Assembly (NCBI GenBank): GCA_016125095.1
Contig: WGMK01000010.1
Location: 262,343 to 326,342 of the forward strand
DNA length: 64,000 nt
Direction of reading: 5' to 3'
From: Candidatus Hydrogenedens sp.
GTDB lineage: Bacteria; Hydrogenedentota; Hydrogenedentia; Hydrogenedentales; JAEUWI01
Numbering within the stretch: position 1 is the first letter of the stretch; every line of letters begins with the position of its first letter. A program made the position numbers and the translations under genes. This document shows, in pieces, positions 1 to 9,558 of this stretch. The notes under the pieces are model-generated. The model saw nothing but the letters and a program-made list of their open reading frames with translations, was not told the origin of the DNA and ran no database searches.

Positions 1-2130
1 ATGGACCAACGTCAATTCTTCTTGCGAGACATCCTCACGGTTGTCTTTAAGCACATGAAATTGCTGATCTTCTTCCCGATTCTGGTGCTTATCGTGGTTA
101 CGGCGGTCAGCTATCTGTGGCCCGCCACCTACGAATCAGTCGCGAAGGTGAAAATCATGCGCGGACGCGAAGTTGCGCAGGCCGATGTGACCGTGACCCA
201 GACCACCCAGGCGGTGGCGCTGAGTTCGCTGACCGTCGAAGACGTGAACTCCGAAATTGAGCTCATGCGCTCGAAGGACGTGCTGGAAGCCACCGTGATG
301 GCGCTCAACCTCCAGAACGACCCCGACTTCCCCTACGGCGACAGCTACTCGGCCAAGCTCTTCAGCGCGGCCCGCACCGTAATCAAACAAATCCTTTATG
401 TCACCGGCCTGCTTGGGCCGCGCTCTGCGGTTCAGGAAGCCATGGAAGACCTGGACGACCGCCTGGTGCTGACGCACATCCGCGATTCGCACGTCATCGA
501 GGCGCGCCTTCGGCTGGGCAAGGCGCTGAAAAAAGCGCGTGTTGATACCGAGGGCAAGGTCGTCGTGGATACGGAACTCGACCTGCGCGAGAAGGAAGAC
601 CCGACCTTCAACCGCGCCGAGTATGAAGCGTCCTCGAAGACCGTCGACATGGAGCAGACGCAGGTGATTCTGCAGGTGCTCCTGCAGAAGTACATCCGCC
701 ACCATATCGACGTGTTCCGCAACCCCAAGAGCGAGCCCTTCTTCCAACAGCGCCGCGTGGAAATGCAGGAGGCGCTCGAAGTGGCGCAGAACGACCTGCA
801 GGCCTACCAGAACGAGAACAGCATCGCGATGCTGGAGAAGCAGAAGGAAGACCTGATTGCTGCCTACACCGATGCCATCCGCGTGCTGGCGCAGTTGCAG
901 CAGTCCGAGGAAGCGATTCAGGGCGAAGACCTGAATGCTTCGATGATCTCCACGCTGGCCAGCGAAACCGACAGCACCGTGGTGCGCGAAATGCAGTTGC
1001 GCCTGCTGGAACTCGTGCTGGAGCAGAACCGCATGGCGAAGTCGCTCGGTGACGACCATCCGAACCTGAAGTCCCAGCGCGCCCAGGTCACGGATGCCCA
1101 GAAAGACCTCATTGTCGCCATTGCCACCACCAAGGAAATGACGACCAAGAAGCGCGACGCCGTGCTCGAGGAACTGAAAGTCCTCAACGACACGGAAGCC
1201 GAGTTGCGCCGCAAGCAGAAGGAAGTGGAAATCCTCACGCAGAACTACGAGTTCTACCGCGAGAAGCAGGAAGAGGCGGCCGTGGCCGACCAGCTCGCCA
1301 TCGAGCAGGTCTCCAACGTGCGCATCGCGTCCGATCCGACCAAGCCGACCGACCCCGTCTATCCGCGCAAGGGCCTGAACATGGTGCTCGCGCTGATCGG
1401 CGGCGCCGTGGCCGCGCTGGCGCTGGCCTTCTTCCTCGACTACCTCGACCATGGCATCAAGACGCCGGAAGACATCGAGGCGCACCTTAAGCTCGCCCCG
1501 CTGGCGTCGTTCTTCAACAAGGCCGGCGAACCCCTGAACAAGGGCGAAGCCGAGCGGCTATCCGTCATGCTCGATCAATTCAACCGCTCCGAGGGCGCCA
1601 GCATCTACGAGGTGGCCAGCGCCATCCGCGGCGAGAACGCTGCCCAGGTTGCCCGCGCCCTGGCCGATGCCTACAGCAACGATCCCCAGGGCTCGGTGCT
1701 GCTCATCGACCTCGCGGGCGATGCCGGCGCGCGCGCCGGGGCCGGCCTCACCGATGTGCTCACCGGACAGGCCGCGGCCGGTGATGTCTTCACCAGCGAC
1801 AGCACCCTGACCATCGTCAGCCGCGGGTCGCATGGCGAAGCCGCCACCTACCTGTGGGGCTCCGCCCAGATGCGCCAGCTGGTAGACGACATCAAGACGC
1901 GCTACAAGTACGTCATCATCAACTCGGGTCCGGTGCTCAGTTCGCACGATACCATCAAGCTGGCGCGCTACGCCGACGCCGTCCTGATGGTCATCAAGGC
2001 CGACTCGACCCGCCGCGAGGTGGTGGCGCGCGCCGTGGATCAGTTCGGCGAAAACCGCGATCGCGTGGTGGGCGCGGTGCTGACCGAGCGCACGCAGAAG
2101 ATTCCCCAGGCAGTGTACCGCCGCATCTAG
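1..2130 (+). CDS. Wzz/GumC-type polysaccharide chain-length protein with degenerate BY-kinase domain
   Basis: The protein (709 aa) is an inner-membrane polysaccharide co-polymerase controlling length or export of a surface polysaccharide. Residues 1-45 hold the cytoplasmic start and first membrane segment, typical of a Wzz N-terminus. A long periplasmic coiled-coil region (about 225-440) follows, then the Pro-rich PTDPVYPRKG signature and the second membrane segment (about 455-480). Residues 520-709 look like the CpsD/BY-kinase P-loop domain, with VLLIDLAGD where Walker A' should be and YKYVIINSGP where Walker B should be. No GKS/T Walker A is present and there is no C-terminal tyrosine cluster, so kinase activity is probably lost. 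The ATG is the first base of the window and fits the family start, but an upstream start cannot be excluded. Confidence 0.88.
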   Translation: MDQRQFFLRDILTVVFKHMKLLIFFPILVLIVVTAVSYLWPATYESVAKVKIMRGREVAQADVTVTQTTQAVALSSLTVEDVNSEIELMRSKDVLEATVMALNLQNDPDFPYGDSYSAKLFSAARTVIKQILYVTGLLGPRSAVQEAMEDLDDRLVLTHIRDSHVIEARLRLGKALKKARVDTEGKVVVDTELDLREKEDPTFNRAEYEASSKTVDMEQTQVILQVLLQKYIRHHIDVFRNPKSEPFFQQRRVEMQEALEVAQNDLQAYQNENSIAMLEKQKEDLIAAYTDAIRVLAQLQQSEEAIQGEDLNASMISTLASETDSTVVREMQLRLLELVLEQNRMAKSLGDDHPNLKSQRAQVTDAQKDLIVAIATTKEMTTKKRDAVLEELKVLNDTEAELRRKQKEVEILTQNYEFYREKQEEAAVADQLAIEQVSNVRIASDPTKPTDPVYPRKGLNMVLALIGGAVAALALAFFLDYLDHGIKTPEDIEAHLKLAPLASFFNKAGEPLNKGEAERLSVMLDQFNRSEGASIYEVASAIRGENAAQVARALADAYSNDPQGSVLLIDLAGDAGARAGAGLTDVLTGQAAAGDVFTSDSTLTIVSRGSHGEAATYLWGSAQMRQLVDDIKTRYKYVIINSGPVLSSHDTIKLARYADAVLMVIKADSTRREVVARAVDQFGENRDRVVGAVLTERTQKIPQAVYRRI

Positions 2131-2148
2131 GCCGGCGTTGTATCTTCC

Positions 2149-2182
2149 GGCCGCGGCGTACCTGTGCGCCGCGGCCGTTTTG
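2149..2182 (+). terminator. Rho-independent terminator
   Basis: A GC stem with perfect 10-bp arms, GGCCGCGGCG and CGCCGCGGCC, and an 8-nt loop is followed by GTTTTGATTT. It lies just after the Wzz-like gene and before the beta-helix gene, so it separates the two transcripts. Confidence 0.75.
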
Positions 2183-2260
2183 ATTTAGTGCAAGGTTCCG
2201 GGCCGGCTCCCAAAAGCCCGGAAAAATCGGCGCGCCGCCGCGCCGCAGTTGGAGAGTCGT

Positions 2261-5200
2261 ATGCGCTCCTGGTTCATGTCTGCTGTATTGGTGGGTACCG
2301 CCGTATTCGCGCACGCCGCGGCGGCACAGATTTTCGTGGACGCGGACGCTCCCCCCGGCGGCGATGGCGCAAGCTGGGCCACCGCATTCAATACGCCCCA
2401 GGAAGCAATGACCGCCGCCACGTCCGGCGCGCAGATCTGGGTGGCCGAGGGCACGTATGACGAGGCCCGCACCGGCCTCGGCGGCGCGTTGCAGCTGAAG
2501 GAGAACGTGGCCCTGTACGGCGGCTTCGCCGGCACGGAGACGGCCCTGGACCAGCGCGATCCCGCTGCGAATGTCACGGTGCTCAGCGGCGCAATCTCCG
2601 AGACCGAGGCGGCCGAGTCGGTCGTGCGCGGCGCCAGCGGTGCCCGGCTCGACGGCTTCACTATCACCGGCGGCAATGGCGCGTTCGGCGCGGGCATGTA
2701 CAACGACGGCGTCGCCAGCCAGGTGCTCAACCTCACCATCGCCAATTGCGTGTTTCAGGGCAATGCGGCCACCACGTCCGGCGGCGGCATGGCCAATATC
2801 GGCGCGGTGATCGCCAACGTCATCAACTGCGTGTTCGACGAGAACTCGGCAGTCGCCAGCGGCGGCTCCGTCTTCAACAACGCCGCCATCGTCTCCTTCA
2901 CCGGTTGCCAGTTCGAGGACAGCGCCGCGGCCAGCGGCGGCGGCATGTTCAGTCTCGACGCCGCCATGACCATTCAGGATTGCGCCTTCCGCAGCAACAC
3001 CGCCACCAATGGCGCGGCCCTCGCGAATCTTCGCGTCAGCGGCTCGGTCACCGATACCGTCTTCGAAAGTAACGCGAGCACAGAAACGGCGGGTGCCGTC
3101 CTCAACAATACCAACGCGCCGACCTTTGCCGATTGTACGTTTACCGGCAATACGGCGGGCACAAGCGGCGGCGCGGTATCCAACGTGCTTGGCGCCTCGG
3201 TGTCGTTCAGCAACTGCACACTTAGCAGCAACGGTGCGGCCGATGGCTCCGGCGGCGGGATTATCACCACCGACGGCACGCTCACGGTAGAGTCCTGCAC
3301 CTTTCAGAACAACACCGCCTCCCAGTTCGGCGGCGGATTGATGACCACCAATTCCGAGGCGGCCGTCTCGGGCTCGACCTTCACGGGCAACGACGCTCCC
3401 CTGGGCGGCGGCGCGTTCTCGGGAGATTCCGATTCGGTCTTCCGCTCGTGCCGCTTCAGCGGCAACACGGGCTCCGGCGGCGGGCTCGGCGCTTCTGCAG
3501 GCGATTCGCCCGCGCTCAATACGTTGCTCGCCACCAATTGCGTGTTCGACGGCAACGGGGGTGCCGCCGCTGCTGGCGCGCTGTTCGTGAACGCGGTACC
3601 GCACACGGTTACGAATTGCACCTTCGCCGGAAACACCGCCACCGAGCGCGGCGGAGCGATTGAGGCGGTTAACGCCACCGCAGGCACCTACACGAACGTC
3701 CTCATCTGGGGCAACGGCGCCAATGCCGTGTCGCTCTTGAACGGCGCTACCGCCGAATTCGCCTTTTCGAACGTCGAGGGCCTCGCTCCGGCGGGCGACA
3801 ACATCAGCGCCGATCCCTTGTTTGCGTCCGAGACCCCCTTCGACTTCCACCTTCAGGCCGCGTCGCCCTGTATCAATGCGGGCACGGATGCCTCCGGCGC
3901 AGCGCTTGGCTCGGTCTCCATCGACTTCGACGGAGACGCGCGCCCCTTCAGCACGGCCTACGACATCGGGGCCGACGAGTTCGTGGGCGACATTGTCGTC
4001 GAGGGCGAGGGCAGCTCCGAAGGTGAAGGCGCTGCCGAGGGGAGCATGGATGGAGAGGGCTCGGCGGATGGCGAGGGCGCTGTCGAAGGCGCGCTCGAGG
4101 GCGAACTGCCCGAGGATGTCGTCTTCGTAAACGTCGCAGCCACCGGCTCGGGCGACGGCTCCAGCTGGGGCAACGGCATCACGGACCTGCAGGCCGGTAT
4201 CAATACCGCCGTATCGCAGGGCAAGCCCTCCGTCTGGGTGGCCGCGGGCATTTACGACGAGGAACGTACGGGCGGCACCTTGGCACTCGCCTCCGGCGTG
4301 GCGCTTTTCGGCGGCTTCACTGGCACCGAGAACAGCCTCGATCAACGCGATTGGAAGACCAACGAGACTATCATCGAGGGGGCGCGCGCGAACGGCGGGT
4401 CGCCAGCGGCGAATGTCGTTACGGGTGCCGACGACGCCCGGCTCGACGGCTTCACCATCCAGGGCGGCCGCGGCGATGGCGGCGCGGGTATGCTCAACGA
4501 CGGCGTCTCGCCGGACGTTGTGAACTGCACGTTCTTCAACAACCAGGCCACCGGCTACGGCGGCGGCGTGCTGAACACCGGCGGCGCGGCCCCCCGCTTC
4601 GAGAACTGTCTCTTCCGCTCCAACACAGCGGGCCTGGGCGGCGGCGGCGCGGCCAACCAGGATTCGGCCCCCGTCTTCACCGACTCCGATTTCCGCAGCA
4701 ACAGCAGCGGTCAGGACGGCGGCGCCATGCATAACGGCGACGCCTCCGACGTGTCCGTTCAGGCGAACTTCTTCCGCGACAACGTTTCCGTGGGCGAGGG
4801 CGGCGGCATCTTCAACGAGACGGGCAGCACCGTGCGGGTCTTCGGCTCCATCCTGCGCTCGAACAGCGCCGGTACGCGTGGCGGCGGCATCAGCAGCCAG
4901 ACCGGCTCCGAGGTCCTCGTGGGGGATTCACTCATCGCCCGCAACACGGCCGACGTGCACGGCGGCGGCGTAAACAATTCGGCGGTTTCGCCCACCTATG
5001 TGGGCTGCACCATCGCCAACAACACGGCCGAGTTCCGAGGCTCGGGCATCTACAATGCCGAGAGCGCGCAGCCGCTTCTGTTCAATACCATCGTCTGGGG
5101 CAATGGGGGAGAGCCCATCGGCAATACCGGCAGCAGCCGCCCCATCGCCGCGTTCTGCAATATCCAGGGTGGCCAGTCGGGCCAGGGCAACATCGCCCTC

Positions 5201-8200
5201 GACCCGCTTTTCGTCAATCCCGCGGCCAATAACTTCAAGCTCAGCGAAGGCTCGCCCTGCATCGATACCGGCGTCGATGGAAGCCAGGACGATATCGGCG
5301 GCGTCGCATTCGATTTCGAGGGCGACACACGTGGATTCGACGGCGACGGCCTCGGCGCGGGCGGCACGGGTGACGGCTCGGACTATGACATGGGCTACGA
5401 CGAATTCACTGGCGCGGGCAACACCGGCACCGACCCGGAAGGCGAACTCGAAGGCGAGATTACCGAGGGCGAAGGCGCGCCGGAAGGCGTGGTGGAAGGT
5501 GCCGTCGAAGGTGAAGGCGCTCCCGAGGGCGTCGTCGAGGGCGAAGGCGCGGCCGATGGCGAGGGCGCGGTCGAGGGAACGGTAGACGGTGAAGGTGCCG
5601 TCGAGGGTTCCATCGAAGGCACGGCCGATGGCGAAGGCGCGGTCGAAGGCATGACCGAGGGCGAAGGCGAAGGCGTCGTGGAAGGCAGTGTCGAAGGCTC
5701 GGTCGAGGGCACCACAGACGGCGAGGGCGCCGTAGAAGGCGAGGGCGAAGGCGCCCCGGTGCAGACCGTGGTCTTTGTGGACAAGAGCAACACCTCCGGC
5801 GTTCAGGACGGCCGCAGCTGGGCCACGGCGTTCCTCGAACTCCGCACGGCCCTGCAGGTCGCCCGATTCAACGATATTTCCGAGGTCTGGGTGGCCGACG
5901 GCGTGTATGACGAACTGCGCACGAACGACGGCACGCTCGAGCTGCGCGAGAACATCGCGCTCTACGGCGGCTTCGCAGGCGGCGAGGCCGAGCGCAGTCA
6001 GCGCGACTGGACCGTGAACACCACCATCATCGACGGTTCGAAGGCCGACCAGGGGAGTCCGGCGGCGCGCGTACTCGAAAGCGCACCGGGCGCCACGCTC
6101 GACGGCTTCGTGGTGCAGGGCGGCAGCGGCGGCTCGGGCGCCGGCATGATCATCTTCGAAGATGCCATGACCATCGCCAACTGTACCTTCACCAACAACG
6201 AATCAAACGACTTCGGCGGCGCGCTGTTCATCCTCGGTGGTGCAGCGCCCACCATCACCAATTGCGCCTTCGTGGGCAACGCCTCCGGCGAAAGCGGCGG
6301 CGCGGTCACCGTGCTCGGCAGCCAGGCCGTGTTCTCTCAGTGCGTGTTCAGCGGCAACCAGTCGCAGTCCGGCGGCGCTATCTTCCTGAACGAGGCGGGC
6401 ACGCTCATCACCCGTTGCGATTTTCTCGACAATGAATCCACGGGCGAGGCGGGCGCCGTGGCCGTACTTTCCGGTACGCCGCAGATTCTCCGCAGCACTT
6501 TCGAAGGCAATACCTCCGGCGGCATCGCGGGCGCGCTCTTTATCAGCCAGGGCTCGCCGCGGGTCGACCGCTGCGCCTTCTACGACAACACGTCCGACGA
6601 AAGCGGCGGCGCGATCTATACGCTCGGCGGCGGGGGTGTCGTCACGGCGCCGATCATTTCCAATGCCGTATTTGCCGAGAACCGCGCGCAGGTCTCCGGC
6701 GGTGCGATGTTTAACAACGGCTCGCAGGCGAGCCTCGTGAACAGCACCGTCTACGGCAACTTCGCGCTCGAGAGCGGCGGCGGCATCGCGAATTTCGAGG
6801 CGCAGCCGCGCATCACGAATAGCATCGTGTGGGACAACACCGGCCTCACCAATATCGGTGACACCAACAGCGTCACCACCATCAACTACAGCATCATCGA
6901 GGGCGGCTTCCCGGGCACGGCGAACCAGCTCTCCGATCCGCTCGTGACGAACGCCGCTGGGCGCGACTTCACGCTTCGTCCGAATTCGCCCGCCATCGAC
7001 GCCGGCCGCACCACGGCCGGGTCGAACTTCGGCAATGTGACGGCCGATATCGACGGCAATCCCCGCGGTATCGACGGGGCATCCGGGGCGCGCGGCGACG
7101 GCAGCGACTACGACATCGGTGCCTACGAGTACACCGGCGGCGTCGTGGAAGGCGAAGGCAGCGCCGATGGCGAGGGCGGTATCGACGGCGAAGGGGCGCT
7201 CGAAGGCGAGGGTGCGCTCGAGGGCGAAGGCGGCAGCGGCTGCACGCTCTCCAGCGTCACCATCGTCAGCCCGATTCAGGATGCGCTGATTACGATTCTG
7301 GGCGGCGGGCTCGCTGCGCCGCTCAGTCTGCAGGCCATCACCGATTGCCCCGAGGATACGGCCTCGGTCCGGTTCCTGCTCGATGGTGTCCAGATTGCGG
7401 TCGTTGCCAGCGCCCCCTATTCGGCCACCATCAACGCGGGCCTGCTCGCTGCGGGCACCCACACCGTGGCGGCCACGGCTACGGGCTCGGCGACGGTGCA
7501 GGATTCGGTCACCTTCGTCGTGCAGACCGCCAGCGCGAATGCCGATGCCGACGGCAACGGTCTGCCCGACGACCCCGCGGGCGCGCTCGCGCAGGACGGC
7601 GACATCTGGGTTTCGCTGAACAACGACACGACCACCGGCCTCAACAAGGCGGTGCGTGTCGAGCGGTTCGCGCCCGGCAGCGGCCTGCTCCAGATTACGG
7701 CGACCCACCCCGACTACGCCGGCTTTGAGTTCTACGCCGAAGCCGATGCGTCCGTGCTGAACGAGGGCGAGATCGGTATGTTTATCGTCATGCTCGCGCC
7801 GGATACCATCACGCTGCTGGGCCTGGACAATGCCCAGCGTCTGGGTGCCGAGCCGGCCGGCGGGCTGCTCGAGGGCGCACTCTACGCGGAGGTCGCCATC
7901 GTCGTCAGTTCGAACGGCGGTACCACCTTCAACCCCATCGATCCCGCGCGGATTGCGAACAGCCCGGTCCACGTCGAATTCCGCGGCGTGACGGCGTCCC
8001 CCGACAACGCGGCGCTCTATACCCATCCCTCGAACGCGGCATCGTCCGCAGCCGCGCCGCTCCAGGTGAACGTCCTCAGCGGCGGTGCTTGGACCGACGG
8101 CAACGTGCAGCAGCTCGCGGTCGAGGCAGACACCGTCTCCGGCGAGCTAAACGCGCTTTCGATCATCGCACCCTATCTCGTGCGTCCCGAAACCACATCC

Positions 8201-8614
8201 CTGCGTGTCACCCCGGCGCAGCACACCTTTGGCCGCGTGCCTGTAGGCATGACGGCACAGGCGGTCTTCACCGTGTCGAACATCGGCAGCGGCGTCATCA
8301 ACGGCACGGCCAACGCCGTCGCGCCCTTCGCGGTGGTCTCGGGCGGTTCCTACAGCCTCGCGCCGGGACAGAGCCAGGACGTGACGGTCTCGTTCACGCC
8401 GACCGCGCGTCAGGATTACCAGTCGGACCTCGTGTTTACCGGCGGCCGCGGCGCCACGCGTACCCTCTTCGGCACGGGCGCGCGTGCCAAATTGGTGTCG
8501 TTCATCGGCTGCGGAAGCGGCACGGAAGGCGGCTCAGGCTGGAGCAACGGCTTGGTCATGATCATCACGCTGGCCCTGCTGGCGCTATACCGCAAACCGC
8601 GCGGCGAGGCCTAA
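2261..8614 (+). CDS. Giant secreted triple beta-helix protein with EG-rich linkers and C-terminal anchor tail
   Basis: The ATG at 2261 is preceded by GGAGAG five bases upstream; an in-frame TTG at 2249 is less likely. The product is 2117 aa. A signal peptide ends near AHAAAA (residue 22). Three large right-handed beta-helix blocks follow (about 23-579, 620-1055, 1167-1625). Each opens with a VFV(N/D)...GSSW..A lead-in and a V(W)VA.G.YDE motif and is rich in GGG/NCTF-type POMP-like repeats. The blocks are separated by Glu-Gly linkers (about 580-618, 1060-1165, 1629-1657). After them come an Ig-like segment (about 1660-1745), an ASH/choice-of-anchor-D-like domain (about 1980-2075) and a tail with GCGSG and EGG, a hydrophobic stretch and RKPR. 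The tail resembles GlyGly/MYXO-type CTERM sorting signals. Surface location is inferred; the ligand is unknown. Confidence 0.85.
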   Translation: MRSWFMSAVLVGTAVFAHAAAAQIFVDADAPPGGDGASWATAFNTPQEAMTAATSGAQIWVAEGTYDEARTGLGGALQLKENVALYGGFAGTETALDQRDPAANVTVLSGAISETEAAESVVRGASGARLDGFTITGGNGAFGAGMYNDGVASQVLNLTIANCVFQGNAATTSGGGMANIGAVIANVINCVFDENSAVASGGSVFNNAAIVSFTGCQFEDSAAASGGGMFSLDAAMTIQDCAFRSNTATNGAALANLRVSGSVTDTVFESNASTETAGAVLNNTNAPTFADCTFTGNTAGTSGGAVSNVLGASVSFSNCTLSSNGAADGSGGGIITTDGTLTVESCTFQNNTASQFGGGLMTTNSEAAVSGSTFTGNDAPLGGGAFSGDSDSVFRSCRFSGNTGSGGGLGASAGDSPALNTLLATNCVFDGNGGAAAAGALFVNAVPHTVTNCTFAGNTATERGGAIEAVNATAGTYTNVLIWGNGANAVSLLNGATAEFAFSNVEGLAPAGDNISADPLFASETPFDFHLQAASPCINAGTDASGAALGSVSIDFDGDARPFSTAYDIGADEFVGDIVVEGEGSSEGEGAAEGSMDGEGSADGEGAVEGALEGELPEDVVFVNVAATGSGDGSSWGNGITDLQAGINTAVSQGKPSVWVAAGIYDEERTGGTLALASGVALFGGFTGTENSLDQRDWKTNETIIEGARANGGSPAANVVTGADDARLDGFTIQGGRGDGGAGMLNDGVSPDVVNCTFFNNQATGYGGGVLNTGGAAPRFENCLFRSNTAGLGGGGAANQDSAPVFTDSDFRSNSSGQDGGAMHNGDASDVSVQANFFRDNVSVGEGGGIFNETGSTVRVFGSILRSNSAGTRGGGISSQTGSEVLVGDSLIARNTADVHGGGVNNSAVSPTYVGCTIANNTAEFRGSGIYNAESAQPLLFNTIVWGNGGEPIGNTGSSRPIAAFCNIQGGQSGQGNIALDPLFVNPAANNFKLSEGSPCIDTGVDGSQDDIGGVAFDFEGDTRGFDGDGLGAGGTGDGSDYDMGYDEFTGAGNTGTDPEGELEGEITEGEGAPEGVVEGAVEGEGAPEGVVEGEGAADGEGAVEGTVDGEGAVEGSIEGTADGEGAVEGMTEGEGEGVVEGSVEGSVEGTTDGEGAVEGEGEGAPVQTVVFVDKSNTSGVQDGRSWATAFLELRTALQVARFNDISEVWVADGVYDELRTNDGTLELRENIALYGGFAGGEAERSQRDWTVNTTIIDGSKADQGSPAARVLESAPGATLDGFVVQGGSGGSGAGMIIFEDAMTIANCTFTNNESNDFGGALFILGGAAPTITNCAFVGNASGESGGAVTVLGSQAVFSQCVFSGNQSQSGGAIFLNEAGTLITRCDFLDNESTGEAGAVAVLSGTPQILRSTFEGNTSGGIAGALFISQGSPRVDRCAFYDNTSDESGGAIYTLGGGGVVTAPIISNAVFAENRAQVSGGAMFNNGSQASLVNSTVYGNFALESGGGIANFEAQPRITNSIVWDNTGLTNIGDTNSVTTINYSIIEGGFPGTANQLSDPLVTNAAGRDFTLRPNSPAIDAGRTTAGSNFGNVTADIDGNPRGIDGASGARGDGSDYDIGAYEYTGGVVEGEGSADGEGGIDGEGALEGEGALEGEGGSGCTLSSVTIVSPIQDALITILGGGLAAPLSLQAITDCPEDTASVRFLLDGVQIAVVASAPYSATINAGLLAAGTHTVAATATGSATVQDSVTFVVQTASANADADGNGLPDDPAGALAQDGDIWVSLNNDTTTGLNKAVRVERFAPGSGLLQITATHPDYAGFEFYAEADASVLNEGEIGMFIVMLAPDTITLLGLDNAQRLGAEPAGGLLEGALYAEVAIVVSSNGGTTFNPIDPARIANSPVHVEFRGVTASPDNAALYTHPSNAASSAAAPLQVNVLSGGAWTDGNVQQLAVEADTVSGELNALSIIAPYLVRPETTSLRVTPAQHTFGRVPVGMTAQAVFTVSNIGSGVINGTANAVAPFAVVSGGSYSLAPGQSQDVTVSFTPTARQDYQSDLVFTGGRGATRTLFGTGARAKLVSFIGCGSGTEGGSGWSNGLVMIITLALLALYRKPRGEA

Positions 8615-8618
8615 TCGC

Positions 8619-9551
8619 ATGGTTGAACGCGCAACCGATATTCCCCTGGACGAGCGGCGCCCGCACCTGCCGCAGGTGCCGCTGCGCGAGCTCTGCCAGC
8701 GCTACGACATTACCTTCAAGAAGGGCCTCGGGCAGAATCTGCTGCTCGACGACAACATCAACCGCATCATGGTGGACGCGGCCGACGTGGCCATCGACGA
8801 CGCCGTGCTCGAAGTGGGGGCCGGCCTCGGCGCGCTCACCCGGCGGCTCGCCATGCAGGCCGGGCATCTGCTCTCGGTCGAAATCGACCCCTCGTTCATT
8901 CCCTGCCTCGAATCGCAATTCGGCCACTTGGCCCATGTGCATATCTTCCGGGGCGATATCCTCAACCACGAACTCGGGCGGCTCATCAGCGAATACCTGC
9001 CGGCGAAGCCCTCGTACAAGTTCCTCTCGAACCTGCCCTACTACATCACGACGCCGATTCTCTTTCACGTGCTCGAGTCGCCCCTCTACTTCTCGCGGCT
9101 CGTGGTCATGATGCAGCTCGAGGTGGGGGAGCGGCTGATCGCGGCGGTAAACTCCGAGAACTACGGCGTGCTGGCCCTGGCCGGCCGCATGTATGCCGAT
9201 ATCGACATCGTGCATCAGGTGCCCGCGTCGTGCTTCCTGCCGAAGCCGAAGGTGGACAGCTGCATCGTGCGCTTCCGCTGCTTCGAGGCGCCCAAGGCCG
9301 GCGCCAATACGCCCTTCACCATGCGTCTCATCCGCGCGGCTTTCTCGCAGCGCCGCAAGACCCTCCGCAATTCGCTGATCAAGTCGGGCCAGTTCGGTGC
9401 GCCGCAGGAAATCATGCTGGCGGCCTTCGAGGAAACCTGCATCGACCCAGGGCGCAGGCCGCAGACGCTCGACCTCGACGAGTTCATCGGCCTCGCCGCG
9501 TCGGCCAAGCGCATGCTCGACGCGCACAACCCGGCACCAGCCCAGGAATAA
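8619..9551 (+). CDS. rsmA: 16S rRNA dimethyladenosine transferase RsmA/KsgA
   Basis: This SAM-dependent enzyme dimethylates two adjacent adenines in the 3' hairpin of 16S rRNA during small-subunit assembly. Visible signatures are KKGLGQNLL (the family GQ(H/N)FL start, about residue 36), the SAM loop VLEVGAGLGALT (about 65), EIDPSF, the catalytic NLPYYIT motif (about 140) and the C-terminal FSQRRKTLRNSL helix. Length (310 aa) is slightly above the usual 260-290. It starts 4 nt after the beta-helix stop codon, so it may be read through from there, and the histidine kinase begins 7 nt after its stop. Confidence 0.95.
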   Translation: MVERATDIPLDERRPHLPQVPLRELCQRYDITFKKGLGQNLLLDDNINRIMVDAADVAIDDAVLEVGAGLGALTRRLAMQAGHLLSVEIDPSFIPCLESQFGHLAHVHIFRGDILNHELGRLISEYLPAKPSYKFLSNLPYYITTPILFHVLESPLYFSRLVVMMQLEVGERLIAAVNSENYGVLALAGRMYADIDIVHQVPASCFLPKPKVDSCIVRFRCFEAPKAGANTPFTMRLIRAAFSQRRKTLRNSLIKSGQFGAPQEIMLAAFEETCIDPGRRPQTLDLDEFIGLAASAKRMLDAHNPAPAQE

Positions 9552-9558
9552 GCAGCCC

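Noticed and set aside
1994..4732. Long minus-strand open frame (912 codons) opposite the beta-helix gene
   Set aside because: It is the antisense shadow of a GC-rich repetitive gene; composition is Ala/Gly/Arg-rich without any family motif.
4000..7230. Tandem GAGGGCGAAGGC-like repeats that look like an array
   Set aside because: They encode the EG-rich linkers in frame; no spacer structure, so not CRISPR.
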